64,000 bases of DNA from contig NZ_CP016618.1 of assembly GCF_002741015.1 (NCBI RefSeq), positions 620,001 through 684,000 of the forward strand. The letters run 5' to 3'. Under the pieces are notes generated by a model, which was not told the DNA's origin, did no database searches, and saw only the letters and a list, made by a program, of their open reading frames with translations. Positions 1 to 9,639 of this stretch are shown piece by piece. The DNA is from Microvirga ossetica. Lineage in GTDB: Bacteria; Pseudomonadota; Alphaproteobacteria; Rhizobiales; Beijerinckiaceae. The position numbers and the translations under genes are program-made. The stretch's first letter is position 1, and the number at the start of each line of letters is the position of its first letter.

Positions 1-1674
1 CTCCGCAAAGAACTGAGCGACAGCAATTTTCCGTCGGTGGAACGGCGTGAATTCCTCGGCAGTCAAGGACTTCGCAGCCATTCTCGTCCACATCCAACCG
101 AAGGAAACCAGCACAAACAGGCGCAGGTAATCGGTCGCAGCGGCGCCGATCTCTGCGGAGTTGTCCGCGTGCGACAACAAATACTCAGTTGCTCGCTCGA
201 GCCGGCCGAGAGCCTCGGCCGTTGGCTCGGCGATTGAATTGGCACCTGGGACCGCGGTTTCCAGATCCACTTTCATGCTTGCAAAAAAGCGCGTCGCGAG
301 CTTGCCACCTTCGATCGGCAGCTTGCGGCCGGCAAGATCCATGGCTTGTACACCGTTGGTGCCTTCGTAGATCTGGGTGATGCGGGCATCGCGGACATAT
401 TGTTCCATCCCCCACTCCCGGATGTAGCCATGGCCGCCGAAGACTTGCTGGGACAGAACGGCAGTCTCGAAGCCGAAGTCGGTGAAGGCCGCCTTGACCA
501 CCGGCGTCAGGAGGGCCACGAGCCCATTCGCATCCCGACGAGCCGTCTCCTCTGGGTGACGAGATGCGATATCCATCTGTATGGCGGTCCAGGTCGCCAG
601 GGCGCGGGCGGCATCGGCGAAGGCACGTCCGGACAGCAGCATCTTGCGCACATCAGGGTGTTCGATGATTGGCACTGGTGCACGCGCACCGTCGAGCGAG
701 CGACCCTGTAAGCGCTCCCGGGCATACGCGACTGCTTTCTGATTTGCGGCTTCGGAGATGCCAAGACCCTGAATGCCGACAAAAAGCCGCTCGGCGTTCA
801 TCATGGTGAACATGGCGTTCAGACCGCGCCCGGGCTCTCCGACGAGCCAGCCGGTGGCATCGTCATAGTTCATAACGCAGGTCGGCTGGGCATGGATACC
901 CATCTTGTGTTCGAGCGATCCGACGGACAGGCTGTTGCGATTCCCAAGGCTGCCGTCATCCTTGACAAGGAATTTCGGCACCAAGAACAGGCTGATACCC
1001 TTCACACCCTTCGGCGCGTCGGGCAAGCGGGCGAGGACCAGATGGATGATGTTGCCGCCAAAATCATGATCGCCGGAGGAAATAAAGATCTTCGTGCTTT
1101 TGATCCTATAGGAACCATCACCAGCCGGTTCAGCCCGTGAGGAAAGGAGGCCGAGATCCGTGCCGGCGGAGGCTTCCGTCAGGGCCATCGCACCAGTCCA
1201 TTCGCCGGAGATCATCTTTGGCAGATACTTGGCCTTCAGCTCGTCGGTGGCGTAATGGGCGATCGCCTCGACAGCGCCGCGAGTGAGACCGGGAAAGAGG
1301 CCGAAGGACATGTTGGCGGAGGAGAGCATTTCATCGAACAGGACTTGCAAGACACGCGGCAGGCCCTGGCCCCCGAACTGCGGGTCGCCGGAGAGGCCAC
1401 CCCAGCCAGCCTCGACGAAGGCTTTGTAGGCTTCGGGAAAGCCTCTCGGAGTTGCAACGAGGCCATGTTCAAGCTTGCACCCCTCCTCATCTCCGGTGCG
1501 GTTCAGGGGCTCCAGGATATCGGCGCAAAACTTGCCGCCCTCCTCGAGAATGCTTACTGCGAGCTCGGCATTAACTTCCTCATAGCCGGGCAATGCCGCC
1601 ATCTGCGCGTCGAAATCGAAAACGTCTGACAGCAGGAAGCGCATGTCGTCGACGGGTGGATTGTACCGTGTCAT
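1..1674 (-). CDS. Acyl-CoA dehydrogenase, C-terminus cut by window edge
   Basis: This is the FAD enzyme for the first step of beta-oxidation, which oxidises acyl-CoA to trans-2-enoyl-CoA and passes electrons to ETF. The frame is open from ATG at 1674 to base 1, giving 558 residues. Visible motifs are the middle-domain flavin motif TEASAGTDLG and the loop YEGTNG, whose Glu (about residue 437) is the expected catalytic base. The family with the extra C-terminal domain is about 590-600 residues, so only some 35-40 residues should lie outside the window. It starts 17 bases after the upstream dehydrogenase/hydratase gene and is the third gene of the leftward operon. The left edge truncation is an artefact of the window, not a pseudogene. 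Confidence 0.93.
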   Translation of the reverse strand, partial: MTRYNPPVDDMRFLLSDVFDFDAQMAALPGYEEVNAELAVSILEEGGKFCADILEPLNRTGDEEGCKLEHGLVATPRGFPEAYKAFVEAGWGGLSGDPQFGGQGLPRVLQVLFDEMLSSANMSFGLFPGLTRGAVEAIAHYATDELKAKYLPKMISGEWTGAMALTEASAGTDLGLLSSRAEPAGDGSYRIKSTKIFISSGDHDFGGNIIHLVLARLPDAPKGVKGISLFLVPKFLVKDDGSLGNRNSLSVGSLEHKMGIHAQPTCVMNYDDATGWLVGEPGRGLNAMFTMMNAERLFVGIQGLGISEAANQKAVAYARERLQGRSLDGARAPVPIIEHPDVRKMLLSGRAFADAARALATWTAIQMDIASRHPEETARRDANGLVALLTPVVKAAFTDFGFETAVLSQQVFGGHGYIREWGMEQYVRDARITQIYEGTNGVQAMDLAGRKLPIEGGKLATRFFASMKVDLETAVPGANSIAEPTAEALGRLERATEYLLSHADNSAEIGAAATDYLRLFVLVSFGWMWTRMAAKSLTAEEFTPFHRRKIAVAQFFAE

Positions 1675-1691
1675 GGAATTCACTCTCGGTG

Positions 1692-3986
1692 TCAGTTACG
1701 CAGTGGCTTGCCGGTCGCAAGCATGTGCTTCATGCGTTCGATGGTTGCGGCCGTGCTGAGGAGGTCAAGGAAGGCCTCCTTTTCGAGCGCCGTCACGTCG
1801 TCCTCGCTCAAGGGTCTCAGCGGGTCGGCCGACGCTCCGCCGGTCAAGACACCGATCAAAGCCTCTCCGACCACAAGGTCATGAGCGGTTGCGCGTCCAG
1901 CCAAGGCTTCGCCTTCGAGAATATTGCGGATGGCCGCGGCGCCGGATGGGCCTGAAAGCGCCAGCAGGGGCGGTTGCGGAGCAACATAGTTTTCAGCGAG
2001 ATCAAGAGCCTTGCGTTTAGCGTCCACAAGCAGTCGATCACGGTTCATGGTGATGCCATCGTCTGCTCTGAGGAAACCGATCGCGCGAGCGTTATGGGCG
2101 CTGGTCGAAACCATAGCCGGTGCAATCCGGTTAAACGCTGCTATTGCAGGAGCGACAGGGCCATGCGGCACGTCAGCCGAACTGATGAAGCGCAACAGAA
2201 GCTCCTTGCAGCCACCCCAGCCTGGAACAACACCTACGCGGGTCTCGACGAGCCCGATGGACAGTTCTGAATGGGCTTGGATGGCATCGCAATGCAGAAG
2301 GATCTCACAGCCGCCGCCGAGGGCGAGGCCGGATGCTGCGCCCACCACTGGAAAGGGAGCATATTTGAGGCTCTTGAACGTACTATGGCCCTTATCAACG
2401 AGGGCACTGATTACCGCGCGCCCACCCTCTGCGGTTTCGAGAACGACCCGCAGGTCAGCACCCGTGCTGAAGTTGCTGGCGTCGCTGCCGATCACCAGGG
2501 CCTTGAAGTGTCGTGCAGTGCACTCCACCGCCTTGCCAATTGCATCGAGCACGCCGATGTTAAAGGTGTTCATCTTCGTGCAGAATTCCAGGCATGCCAC
2601 GCCATCCCCGAGATCCCAGAGATTTGCCCCTTCGTAGGTCTCGACAGGAGTGGTGGTAAGGCGCAGGTCCGAAAAGGCAATGACGCCTTCACCGCGCGTG
2701 ACGAACTTCTTGGACCCGTCGGGTAGCAGGCACGTGCGCTTGCCGTTGTTGATAGAATAAAAGCCACCCTTGGATGCCGCTAACGCGAGATAGCTGGGAA
2801 CGGCGAGGCCACGAGCCTTGAGCCGGGTTAGCAGCCAATCCGGGCCAAGCCTGTCGATCAGTTCAAAAGGCCCTTCTTTCCAGCCGTAGCCCGAGCGCAT
2901 CGCCGCATCGACGGCGTCAGGGCGATCGGCGATCTCGGGAACGAGAGAGGCGGCATAGGCAAGCGACTTCTCCATGACAATCGCCGCATACTGCCCACCA
3001 ACGGCCGGGTGTTCCATCAGCGCACGCGGGTCGCCCTTTGAGCCCTCGAGGCTTTCGGGTATGATCTGTTTTTGAGGGCGGTATGTGCCGGTCGCAAGAT
3101 CGGTGACGTCGCGCGTTTTGCGGTCGGCAGACAGGCGCATGAAGCCGGCACCGCTCTTCCGACCAATGCGGGTTTCAGCGATCATCCGGGAAATCAGCGG
3201 CGGTTCTGCGTCGTAGCCGTGGATTGCGTCGCTCTCCGGGAGGGCGTTCTGCAGACTTCGCAAGATAGTCGGCATAAGGTCGATGCCGACCAGATCGAGC
3301 AAGCCAAAGATGCCGGTAGATGGAATGCCGAAGGGCGTGCTGATGATGGTGTCCGCCTCCTCGACATCAAGACCGCGACCGATCGCCTCGTTCTGGGCCG
3401 CGACCATCCAGAAATTGCCAATACGATTGCCAATGAAGCCGGGCGTATCCTTACAGATCACGACGTCTTTGCCGAGATTGCGATCGCAAAAATCGTGAAT
3501 GATCGCCGCAACAGACGCCTTGGTGTGTAAACCGCCGACCAACTCCAGCAGTCGCATGCGGCGCGGCGGATTGAAGAAATGGGTGATCAGGAAATCGGCA
3601 CAAAAGCTTTCGGGCAGGCCCGCCGTCAGTGCTGCCAGCGGGATTGTCGAAGTATTGGACGACACGATGGAACCCGGCTTGCGCACTGCATCGATTGCTC
3701 TGTAGAGCGCCTGCTTGACCTCAAGACGTTCCGCGACCACTTCGATGATCCAATCGACGTCGGAAAGCAGATCTAAATCGTCCACGGTAGAGCCAGTCCG
3801 GATACGCGCAGCGAAAGACGGGTCCATGAAGCCCCCTGCTTTGAGTTGGCGCGTCACGCCGGTAGCTGCGGTCTCGGCATCCAGGTCGAGCAAGACAACG
3901 TTCACGCCGGCATTGGTGAGGTGACTGGCAATCCCCGAGCCCATGACGCCCGCGCCGATTACCGCAGCTCTGGTGATCGTTGTCAT
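1692..3986 (-). CDS. 3-hydroxyacyl-CoA dehydrogenase / enoyl-CoA hydratase fusion (FadN type)
   Basis: A 764-residue bifunctional beta-oxidation enzyme that hydrates enoyl-CoA and oxidises L-3-hydroxyacyl-CoA with NAD. The Rossmann motif GAGVMGSG is at residues 11-18, followed by the 3HCDH C-terminal region (NTSTIP, HFFNPP). The hydratase/isomerase domain lies at about residues 455-680, with NFSTGADL and ALGGGCEIL forming the oxyanion region. Dehydrogenase before hydratase is the order seen in Bacillus FadN and opposite to E. coli FadB. A longer in-frame start exists, but the ATG at 3986 overlaps the thiolase stop in TAATG, which implies translational coupling and fixes the start. The length matches the family (about 770-790). 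Confidence 0.93.
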   Translation of the reverse strand: MTTITRAAVIGAGVMGSGIASHLTNAGVNVVLLDLDAETAATGVTRQLKAGGFMDPSFAARIRTGSTVDDLDLLSDVDWIIEVVAERLEVKQALYRAIDAVRKPGSIVSSNTSTIPLAALTAGLPESFCADFLITHFFNPPRRMRLLELVGGLHTKASVAAIIHDFCDRNLGKDVVICKDTPGFIGNRIGNFWMVAAQNEAIGRGLDVEEADTIISTPFGIPSTGIFGLLDLVGIDLMPTILRSLQNALPESDAIHGYDAEPPLISRMIAETRIGRKSGAGFMRLSADRKTRDVTDLATGTYRPQKQIIPESLEGSKGDPRALMEHPAVGGQYAAIVMEKSLAYAASLVPEIADRPDAVDAAMRSGYGWKEGPFELIDRLGPDWLLTRLKARGLAVPSYLALAASKGGFYSINNGKRTCLLPDGSKKFVTRGEGVIAFSDLRLTTTPVETYEGANLWDLGDGVACLEFCTKMNTFNIGVLDAIGKAVECTARHFKALVIGSDASNFSTGADLRVVLETAEGGRAVISALVDKGHSTFKSLKYAPFPVVGAASGLALGGGCEILLHCDAIQAHSELSIGLVETRVGVVPGWGGCKELLLRFISSADVPHGPVAPAIAAFNRIAPAMVSTSAHNARAIGFLRADDGITMNRDRLLVDAKRKALDLAENYVAPQPPLLALSGPSGAAAIRNILEGEALAGRATAHDLVVGEALIGVLTGGASADPLRPLSEDDVTALEKEAFLDLLSTAATIERMKHMLATGKPLRN

Positions 3987-5110
3987 TATGCAGCCTCCAG
4001 CACCATGGCGATCCCTTGCCCGCCGCCGATGCACTGGGTGGCAAGGCCGTAACGTCCGCCGTCACGCTTCAGAAGGCTGGAGGCCTTACCGACGAGACGC
4101 GCGCCTGTGGCTCCCAGCGGGTGTCCGAGAGCGATGGCGCCTCCGTCCCGGTTGAGCGATGCCGGATCAATGCCGAGTTCCCGGCAACAGGCGAGAACCT
4201 GCACAGCGAAGGCCTCGTTCATTTCAATCACATCCAGGTCAGAGGCAGAGATGTCGGCACGCTTCAAGGCCTTGCCGGTTGCCTCCACCGGCCCGATGCC
4301 CATGATGTCAGGAGCGCAGCCGGAGATTGCATAGCCGGCGATCCGCGCAAGCGGCTTGAGGTTGTGCTTGTGCACAAAGTCTTCAGAGCAGACCAAGGTC
4401 GCGGTCGCCCCATCAGTGAGCGGTGAGGAGTTGCCAGCGGTGACCGAGCCGTCAGCCTTGAAGGCTGCTTTCAGCTGGCCGAGCTTTGCCGCGCTGGTGT
4501 CGGCGCGCACGCATCCGTCCCTGTCGACGGGGCCAATAGGTGTGACTTCAGCATTGAGGCGCCCGGCCGCCTGGGCGGCCGCCGCCTTCTCCTGGCTTGC
4601 CAGGGCGTAGGCATCCTGTTCATCGCGGCTGATACCATATTGCGACGCCAGATTCTCGGCCGTCAGGCCCATGTTGAGGAAGGCGGCGCGCTGGCGAGCC
4701 GTCCAGTCGGGGTTCGGCATGGGATTGAAGCCCATCATTGGCACCCGCGTCATGGACTCGACGCCACCCGCAATAAAGGCATCGCCAGCGCCCATGGCGA
4801 TCGCTCCAGCGGCCATTTGGATCGCTTGCATGGATGATCCGCACCACCGATTGACGGTAGAGCCTCCAACCGAGAGCGGCAGACCAGCGATCAGCGCCAC
4901 ACAGCGGGCGATGTTCAGCCCCTGCTCACCCTCAGGAAACGCGCAGCCGAGATTGATATCCTCGATTTGTGAAGGATCGACCCCTGCGCGGGCGATCAGG
5001 GCGGAGATGACGTTGCCTGCGAGATCATCCGGGCGAGTCGCGGCGAGCGGCCCCTTGTATGCTGGCGTGAAAGGCGACCGCACATAGTCGACAATATAGG
5101 CTTGGGTCAT
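3986..5110 (-). CDS. fadA: Acetyl-CoA acyltransferase (thiolase)
   Basis: A thiolase of 374 residues catalysing the last beta-oxidation step, thiolytic cleavage of 3-ketoacyl-CoA. All three active-site blocks are present: the nucleophilic Cys90 in NRWCGSSMQ, the His motif GHPLGATG, and the C-terminal CIGGGQG. The start at 5110 has an AAGGAG ribosome site directly upstream; an upstream in-frame extension lacks thiolase similarity. It is the first gene of the leftward operon and faces the TetR gene across a 238-base gap. It is slightly shorter than the 390-residue norm, without loss of a recognised motif. Confidence 0.94.
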   Translation of the reverse strand: MTQAYIVDYVRSPFTPAYKGPLAATRPDDLAGNVISALIARAGVDPSQIEDINLGCAFPEGEQGLNIARCVALIAGLPLSVGGSTVNRWCGSSMQAIQMAAGAIAMGAGDAFIAGGVESMTRVPMMGFNPMPNPDWTARQRAAFLNMGLTAENLASQYGISRDEQDAYALASQEKAAAAQAAGRLNAEVTPIGPVDRDGCVRADTSAAKLGQLKAAFKADGSVTAGNSSPLTDGATATLVCSEDFVHKHNLKPLARIAGYAISGCAPDIMGIGPVEATGKALKRADISASDLDVIEMNEAFAVQVLACCRELGIDPASLNRDGGAIALGHPLGATGARLVGKASSLLKRDGGRYGLATQCIGGGQGIAMVLEAA

Positions 5111-5348
5111 GTGAGTGCTCCTTGGCCGGCGGTCCCGGGTCGCGACCCAGCCGGCATTTTGTTTCGAATTTAGTTTACATCTGTACCAAACGATTGTTAC
5201 ATAGCGCAAGCCTGGATATTACCTACTATCGTCTAGGTGGCGACTATTTATTCGCTCTGCGTATTTGGCGATTAGGGCAGGGATCGTCTAAAGTCGCGCC
5301 TTGCGAGAGGAGCACGAACAAGTTCTTGTATGAGGACGAAGGTAAACT
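5111..5348. promoter_or_regulatory. Divergent promoter region between fadA and the TetR gene
   Basis: An AT-rich gap that must hold the promoters of the leftward fad operon and the rightward TetR gene. A weak interrupted palindrome (GTTTAC...GTACCAAAC) at 5173-5191 is a possible operator. TetR proteins commonly bind such sites between divergent genes. The palindrome is imperfect and the assignment is inference. Confidence 0.4.
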
Positions 5349-5969
5349 GTGTGGGATATTGCTGTGACTAAGACATCCACATCGCGCTTGCGGGGTGCAA
5401 GAGGTAGACTCACGGAGAAGCTCTTTGTGAGTGAGCGCGAAAGAGAGATCCTCGAGGCGGCTGCAGTCCTATTCGCGGAGAGAGGATATGCTGCGACCTC
5501 CGTGCGTGACATCGGAGAGCGCGTCGGACTCCTTGGTGGCTCCCTGTATCACTACATCAAGTCCAAGGAAGCGCTGTTCGTGAAGGTGCACGATGTCGCA
5601 CTCCAAACTGCTGAAGACCGCATTCGCGATGCGATCGACAAAGCCGAAGGACCGTGGGAGCGACTTGAGACAGCCTGTGTGACGTTTCTTGAAATTCAGC
5701 TTGATCCCAACTCGATCACTATGCCGCTGATGAGCGATTTCCAATCAGTTCCGACCGAAGTCCGGGAGCGGTTGATTGTGAAGCGCGACGCTTTCGAAAA
5801 AATCTTCATTGCGCTGATCGCAGACTTGCCGCTCGACAAGAAGCTTGATCGACATGTTTATCGCCTCCTGCTGCTAACACTTCTCAATAGTGTTAGCAGT
5901 TGGTACCGGGAGGGAAGGCTGACCCCTGAAGAAATTGGGAAGCAAATCTCTTTGATCTTTAGGCATTGA
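5349..5969 (+). CDS. TetR/AcrR family regulator, probable fatty-acid degradation repressor
   Basis: A 206-residue regulator. The N-terminal helix-turn-helix spans about residues 50-78 (TSVRDIGERVG then SLYHYIKSKEAL), the classic TetR signature. The C-terminal ligand and dimer domain is of the KstR2-like kind. The gene is divergent from the fad operon and followed by etfBA, an arrangement that recalls the Bacillus fadR-etfBA cluster, so acyl-CoA-responsive control of the fad operon is a reasonable inference. The start is a GTG at 5349 preceded by GAAGG; a second GTG at 5364 is an equally possible start. Base composition is lower in GC than the etf and pnt genes that follow. Confidence 0.85.
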   Translation: MWDIAVTKTSTSRLRGARGRLTEKLFVSEREREILEAAAVLFAERGYAATSVRDIGERVGLLGGSLYHYIKSKEALFVKVHDVALQTAEDRIRDAIDKAEGPWERLETACVTFLEIQLDPNSITMPLMSDFQSVPTEVRERLIVKRDAFEKIFIALIADLPLDKKLDRHVYRLLLLTLLNSVSSWYREGRLTPEEIGKQISLIFRH

Positions 5970-6110
5970 TTTTTCGACGAGGCGCTGAGCGGTTCCAGTG
6001 TACTTCACTGTGAGGATTGCGTCCGGAACTGTTCGTGTTAGCTCGAGTATCCAATGGCAAAGAACTCTTCTATTGAGCGAGTGGTCTCATAAGAACAAAG
6101 GTGTAGATCG

Positions 6111-6860
6111 ATGAAGCTTCTGGTCTGTGTGAAGCGTGTTGTGGACTACAACGTGAAGATCCGTGTGAAGGGCGACGGGAGCGGGGTCGAACTGGCCAAC
6201 GTCAAGATGTCGATGAACCCGTTCGACGAGATCGCCGTCGAGGAGGCGGTGCGCCTGAAGGAACAGGGCAAGGCCACCGAGATCGTCGCCGTCTCCATCG
6301 GCCCGCAACAGGCGGGCGAGACCCTTCGCACGGCGCTCGCCATGGGGGCCGACCGCGGCATCCTGGTCAAGACCGACGCTGTCGTCGAGCCGCTGGCGGT
6401 GGCCAAGATCCTGGCCCAGGTGGTCGCGCAGGAGAAGCCCGACCTCGTCATCATGGGCAAGCAGGCCATCGACGACGATGCCAACCAGACCGGCCAGATG
6501 CTGGCCGCCCTGCTCGGCTGGCCGCAGGGCACGTTCGCCTTCAAGGTCGCTGTCGGCGAGGGCTCCATCGACGTCACCCGCGAGGTCGATGGTGGGCTGC
6601 AGACGGTGGCCTTGAAGCTGCCGGCCATCGTCACCACGGACCTGCGCCTCAACGAGCCGCGCTATGCCAGCTTGCCCAACATCATGAAGGCCAAGAAGAA
6701 GCCGCTCGACGAGACGAGCCCGGAGACGCTCGGCGTCGACGTGGCCCCGCGCCTGAAGGTGCTCAAGACCGCCGAGCCCGGCGGGCGCAAGGCCGGCGTC
6801 AAGGTGGCGTCGGTGGCCGAACTGGTCCAGAAGCTCAAAGTCGAAGCCGGCGTGCTCTAA
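6111..6860 (+). CDS. etfB: Electron transfer flavoprotein subunit beta
   Basis: The 249-residue beta subunit of ETF, the soluble FAD/AMP heterodimer that takes electrons from acyl-CoA dehydrogenases and delivers them to ETF-ubiquinone oxidoreductase. The N-terminus [14 protein letters not shown], the block [15 protein letters not shown] and the C-terminal adenine-nucleotide region are typical, and the length is normal. An AAAGGTG site precedes the ATG. It is followed after 12 bases by etfA and belongs functionally with the fad operon to its left. Confidence 0.97.
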   Translation: MKLLVCVKRVVDYNVKIRVKGDGSGVELANVKMSMNPFDEIAVEEAVRLKEQGKATEIVAVSIGPQQAGETLRTALAMGADRGILVKTDAVVEPLAVAKILAQVVAQEKPDLVIMGKQAIDDDANQTGQMLAALLGWPQGTFAFKVAVGEGSIDVTREVDGGLQTVALKLPAIVTTDLRLNEPRYASLPNIMKAKKKPLDETSPETLGVDVAPRLKVLKTAEPGGRKAGVKVASVAELVQKLKVEAGVL

Positions 6861-6872
6861 GGAGATCCAACG

Positions 6873-7829
6873 ATGACCACCCTGCTGATCGCCGAGCACG
6901 ACAACGCTCACCTGAAGGATGCCACCCACAAGGCGCTCTCCGCCGCCACGGCGCTCGGTGCGCCGGTGCATGTGCTGGTCGCCGGCGCCAACGCCAAGGC
7001 GGCCGCGGAAGCCGCATCGAAGCTCGCGGGCGTGGAGAAGGTGCTCCTCGCCGACAGCGCTCCTTACGAGCACCAGCTCGCCGAGCCGGTTGCGGCGCTG
7101 ATCGTGTCGCTGGCGGGCTCCTACGACGCCCTGGTGGCGCCGGCGACCACCACCGGCAAGAACGTGATGCCGCGCGTCGCCGCGCTGCTCGACGTGATGC
7201 AGGTCTCCGACATCACCAAGGTGGTCTCGCCCGACACCTTCGAGCGGCCGATCTATGCCGGCAACGCCATCCAGACGGTGCAGGCAACCGACGCCAAGAA
7301 GGTGATCACCGTGCGCACCGCCGCCTTCCCGGCAGCGGCCGAGGGCGGCTCGGCTGCCATCGAGACGGTGAATGCGGCCGACGATCCGGGCACATCGTCC
7401 TTCAAGGGCGAGGAGATCGCGCAATCCGACCGGCCCGAGCTGACCTCGGCCCGGATCATCATTTCGGGCGGACGCTCGCTCGGAAGCTCCGAGAACTTCA
7501 CCAAGTACATCGAGCCGATCGCCGACAAGCTCGGGGCGGCGATGGGCGCTTCCCGCGCGGCGGTGGATGCCGGCTATGCGCCGAACGACTGGCAGGTCGG
7601 CCAGACCGGCAAGGTGGTGGCGCCCGATCTCTACATCGCGGTCGGGATTTCAGGGGCCATTCAGCATCTGGCCGGCATGAAGGATTCCAAGGTGATCGTG
7701 GCCATCAACAAGGATGAGGAGGCCCCGATCTTCCAGGTGGCCGATTACGGCCTCGTCGGCGACCTCTTCACAATCCTCCCGGAACTGAAGGAGGAGTTGA
7801 CCAAAGCCGCAGTCGGGCAGGCGTCTTAA
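6873..7829 (+). CDS. etfA: Electron transfer flavoprotein subunit alpha
   Basis: The 318-residue FAD-binding subunit of ETF. The C-terminal FAD domain is clear, with ISGGRSLGS, GQTGKVVAPDLYIAVG and the end block VADYGLVGDLF. The ribosome site AAGGAG sits just before the ATG, and the gene is cotranscribed with etfB. Length matches the alphaproteobacterial family. Nothing unusual is seen. Confidence 0.97.
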   Translation: MTTLLIAEHDNAHLKDATHKALSAATALGAPVHVLVAGANAKAAAEAASKLAGVEKVLLADSAPYEHQLAEPVAALIVSLAGSYDALVAPATTTGKNVMPRVAALLDVMQVSDITKVVSPDTFERPIYAGNAIQTVQATDAKKVITVRTAAFPAAAEGGSAAIETVNAADDPGTSSFKGEEIAQSDRPELTSARIIISGGRSLGSSENFTKYIEPIADKLGAAMGASRAAVDAGYAPNDWQVGQTGKVVAPDLYIAVGISGAIQHLAGMKDSKVIVAINKDEEAPIFQVADYGLVGDLFTILPELKEELTKAAVGQAS

Positions 7830-8060
7830 GGCTGGGCGGAGAGCACCGATGTCCGTTCTGCCCGCCCGTGAATCGATGGAGTCCGACGTCGGCGGCGCGC
7901 CCCGCAGGCCTAGCGTTAACTCATTCCAGTCAGCAGTCAAAGGCGCCAAGTAAGTCAAACCGAAAGGAACGCAAAGGCATGTTCCAAGTACCACGTAAGC
8001 AGTGCTCGCCGACCACGCCGCAAATCAGACCCGAGTAAACTACAAAAAGGACGTTGGACG

Positions 8061-9629
8061 ATGAAGATTGGGGCTCTGAAAGAGATCTTTGCGGGCGAGG
8101 CGCGGGTGGCGCTGACGCCGGATTCGGCGCTGGCGCTGCATAAGCTCGGGCATGCCTGCGTGATCGAGGCGGGGGCAGGGAAGAAGGCGGGCTTTCCGGA
8201 CGCCGCCTATGCTGCGGCCGGCGTCGCGGTCGTTCCCTCCGGTCAGGCGCTGTTCGAGGCGGCCGACGTGGTGGTGAAGGTGCGCCCGCCGATGGAGGAG
8301 GAGATCGGTCATCTGCGCCAGGGCCAGACCTTGATCTCGTTCGTCTGGCCGGCCCAGAACGAGGATCTGCTGGAGCAGGCAAAGGCCCGGGGCGCCACGC
8401 TCATCGCCATGGACATGGTGCCGCGCATCTCGCGCGCCCAGAAGATGGATGCGCTCTCCTCGATGGCCAACATCGCCGGTTACCGCGCCGTGATCGAGGC
8501 TGGCAACGCCTTCGGCCGCTTCTTCACCGGCCAGGTCACCGCCGCCGGCAAGGTGCCGCCGGCCAAGGTGCTGGTGGTCGGCGCCGGCGTCGCCGGGCTC
8601 GCCGCCATCGGCACGGCGACCGCGCTCGGCGCCATCACCTATGCCTTCGATGTGCGGCCCGAGGTCGCCGAGCAGATCGCGTCGATGGGCGCGCAGTTCG
8701 TCTTCCTGGAGTTCGAGGAGGCGCAGGACGGCGCCGCCACCGGCGGCTATGCCGCGCCCTCGAGCCCGGAGTTCCGCGAGAAGCAACTGGCCAAGTTCCG
8801 CGAACTCGCGCCGGAGATCGACATCGTCATCACCACGGCCCTCATTCCCGGCCGGCCGGCCCCGAAGCTGTGGACGGCCGACATGGTGGCCGTGATGAAG
8901 CCGGGCTCGGTGATCGTCGATCTCGCGGCCGAACGCGGCGGCAACTGCGACCTGACCGTGCCGGACGAGACGATCGTGACGGAGAACGGCGTCACCGTCG
9001 TCGGCACCACGGATTTCCCGAGCCGCATGGCCGCCCAGGCCTCCACCCTCTACAGTAACAACATCCGCCACATGCTGGCCGACCTGACGCCGAACAAGGA
9101 CGGCGTCATCCACCACAACATGGACGACGACGTCATCCGTGGGTCCACGGTCACGCACCAGGGCGCGATCACCTATCCGCCGCCGCCGCCCAAGGTGCCG
9201 GCGATCGCCGCCAGGCCGAAGGAGAAGGTCAAGGAGCTGACCCCGGAGGAGAAGCGGGCGCAGGAGGCGGACGCCTTCAGGGCGCAGACCCGCACTCAGG
9301 TGGGGCTGCTCGTCGCGGGCGGCCTGCTGATCGCGCTGGTGGGCGCCTATGCGCCGGCGAGCTTCATGGCGCACTTCATCGTATTTGCCCTGGCGTGCTT
9401 CGTCGGCTTCCAGGTGATCTGGAGCGTCAGCCATTCCCTGCACACGCCGCTGATGGCGGTGACCAACGCCATCTCCGGCATCGTGGTGCTGGGAGCGCTC
9501 TTGCAGGTCGGCTCCGGCCACTGGCTGGTGGTGGCGCTGGCGGCGCTGTCGTTCCTGATCGGCACCATCAACATCGTCGGCGGCTTCCTGGTCACGCGCC
9601 GGATGCTGGCCATGTTCCAGAAGTCGTGA
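8061..9629 (+). CDS. pntA: NAD(P) transhydrogenase subunit alpha, single-chain type
   Basis: A 522-residue alpha subunit of the proton-translocating transhydrogenase, which drives hydride transfer from NADH to NADP with the proton gradient. The NAD-binding domain I fills residues 1 to about 375 (start [20 protein letters not shown]; nucleotide fold [15 protein letters not shown]). A charged linker leads to four predicted membrane helices at about residues 412-515. This is the single-chain form, as in E. coli, whereas many alphaproteobacteria split it into PntAA and PntAB. The AAGGACG site precedes the ATG, and pntB follows after 10 bases. Confidence 0.95.
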   Translation: MKIGALKEIFAGEARVALTPDSALALHKLGHACVIEAGAGKKAGFPDAAYAAAGVAVVPSGQALFEAADVVVKVRPPMEEEIGHLRQGQTLISFVWPAQNEDLLEQAKARGATLIAMDMVPRISRAQKMDALSSMANIAGYRAVIEAGNAFGRFFTGQVTAAGKVPPAKVLVVGAGVAGLAAIGTATALGAITYAFDVRPEVAEQIASMGAQFVFLEFEEAQDGAATGGYAAPSSPEFREKQLAKFRELAPEIDIVITTALIPGRPAPKLWTADMVAVMKPGSVIVDLAAERGGNCDLTVPDETIVTENGVTVVGTTDFPSRMAAQASTLYSNNIRHMLADLTPNKDGVIHHNMDDDVIRGSTVTHQGAITYPPPPPKVPAIAARPKEKVKELTPEEKRAQEADAFRAQTRTQVGLLVAGGLLIALVGAYAPASFMAHFIVFALACFVGFQVIWSVSHSLHTPLMAVTNAISGIVVLGALLQVGSGHWLVVALAALSFLIGTINIVGGFLVTRRMLAMFQKS

Positions 9630-9639
9630 GGATCGTCCG

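Noticed and set aside
6087..7424. Long minus-strand frame of 445 codons opposite etfB and etfA
   Set aside because: His/Arg/Asp-rich shadow of GC-rich genes. The etf products on the other strand are unmistakable.
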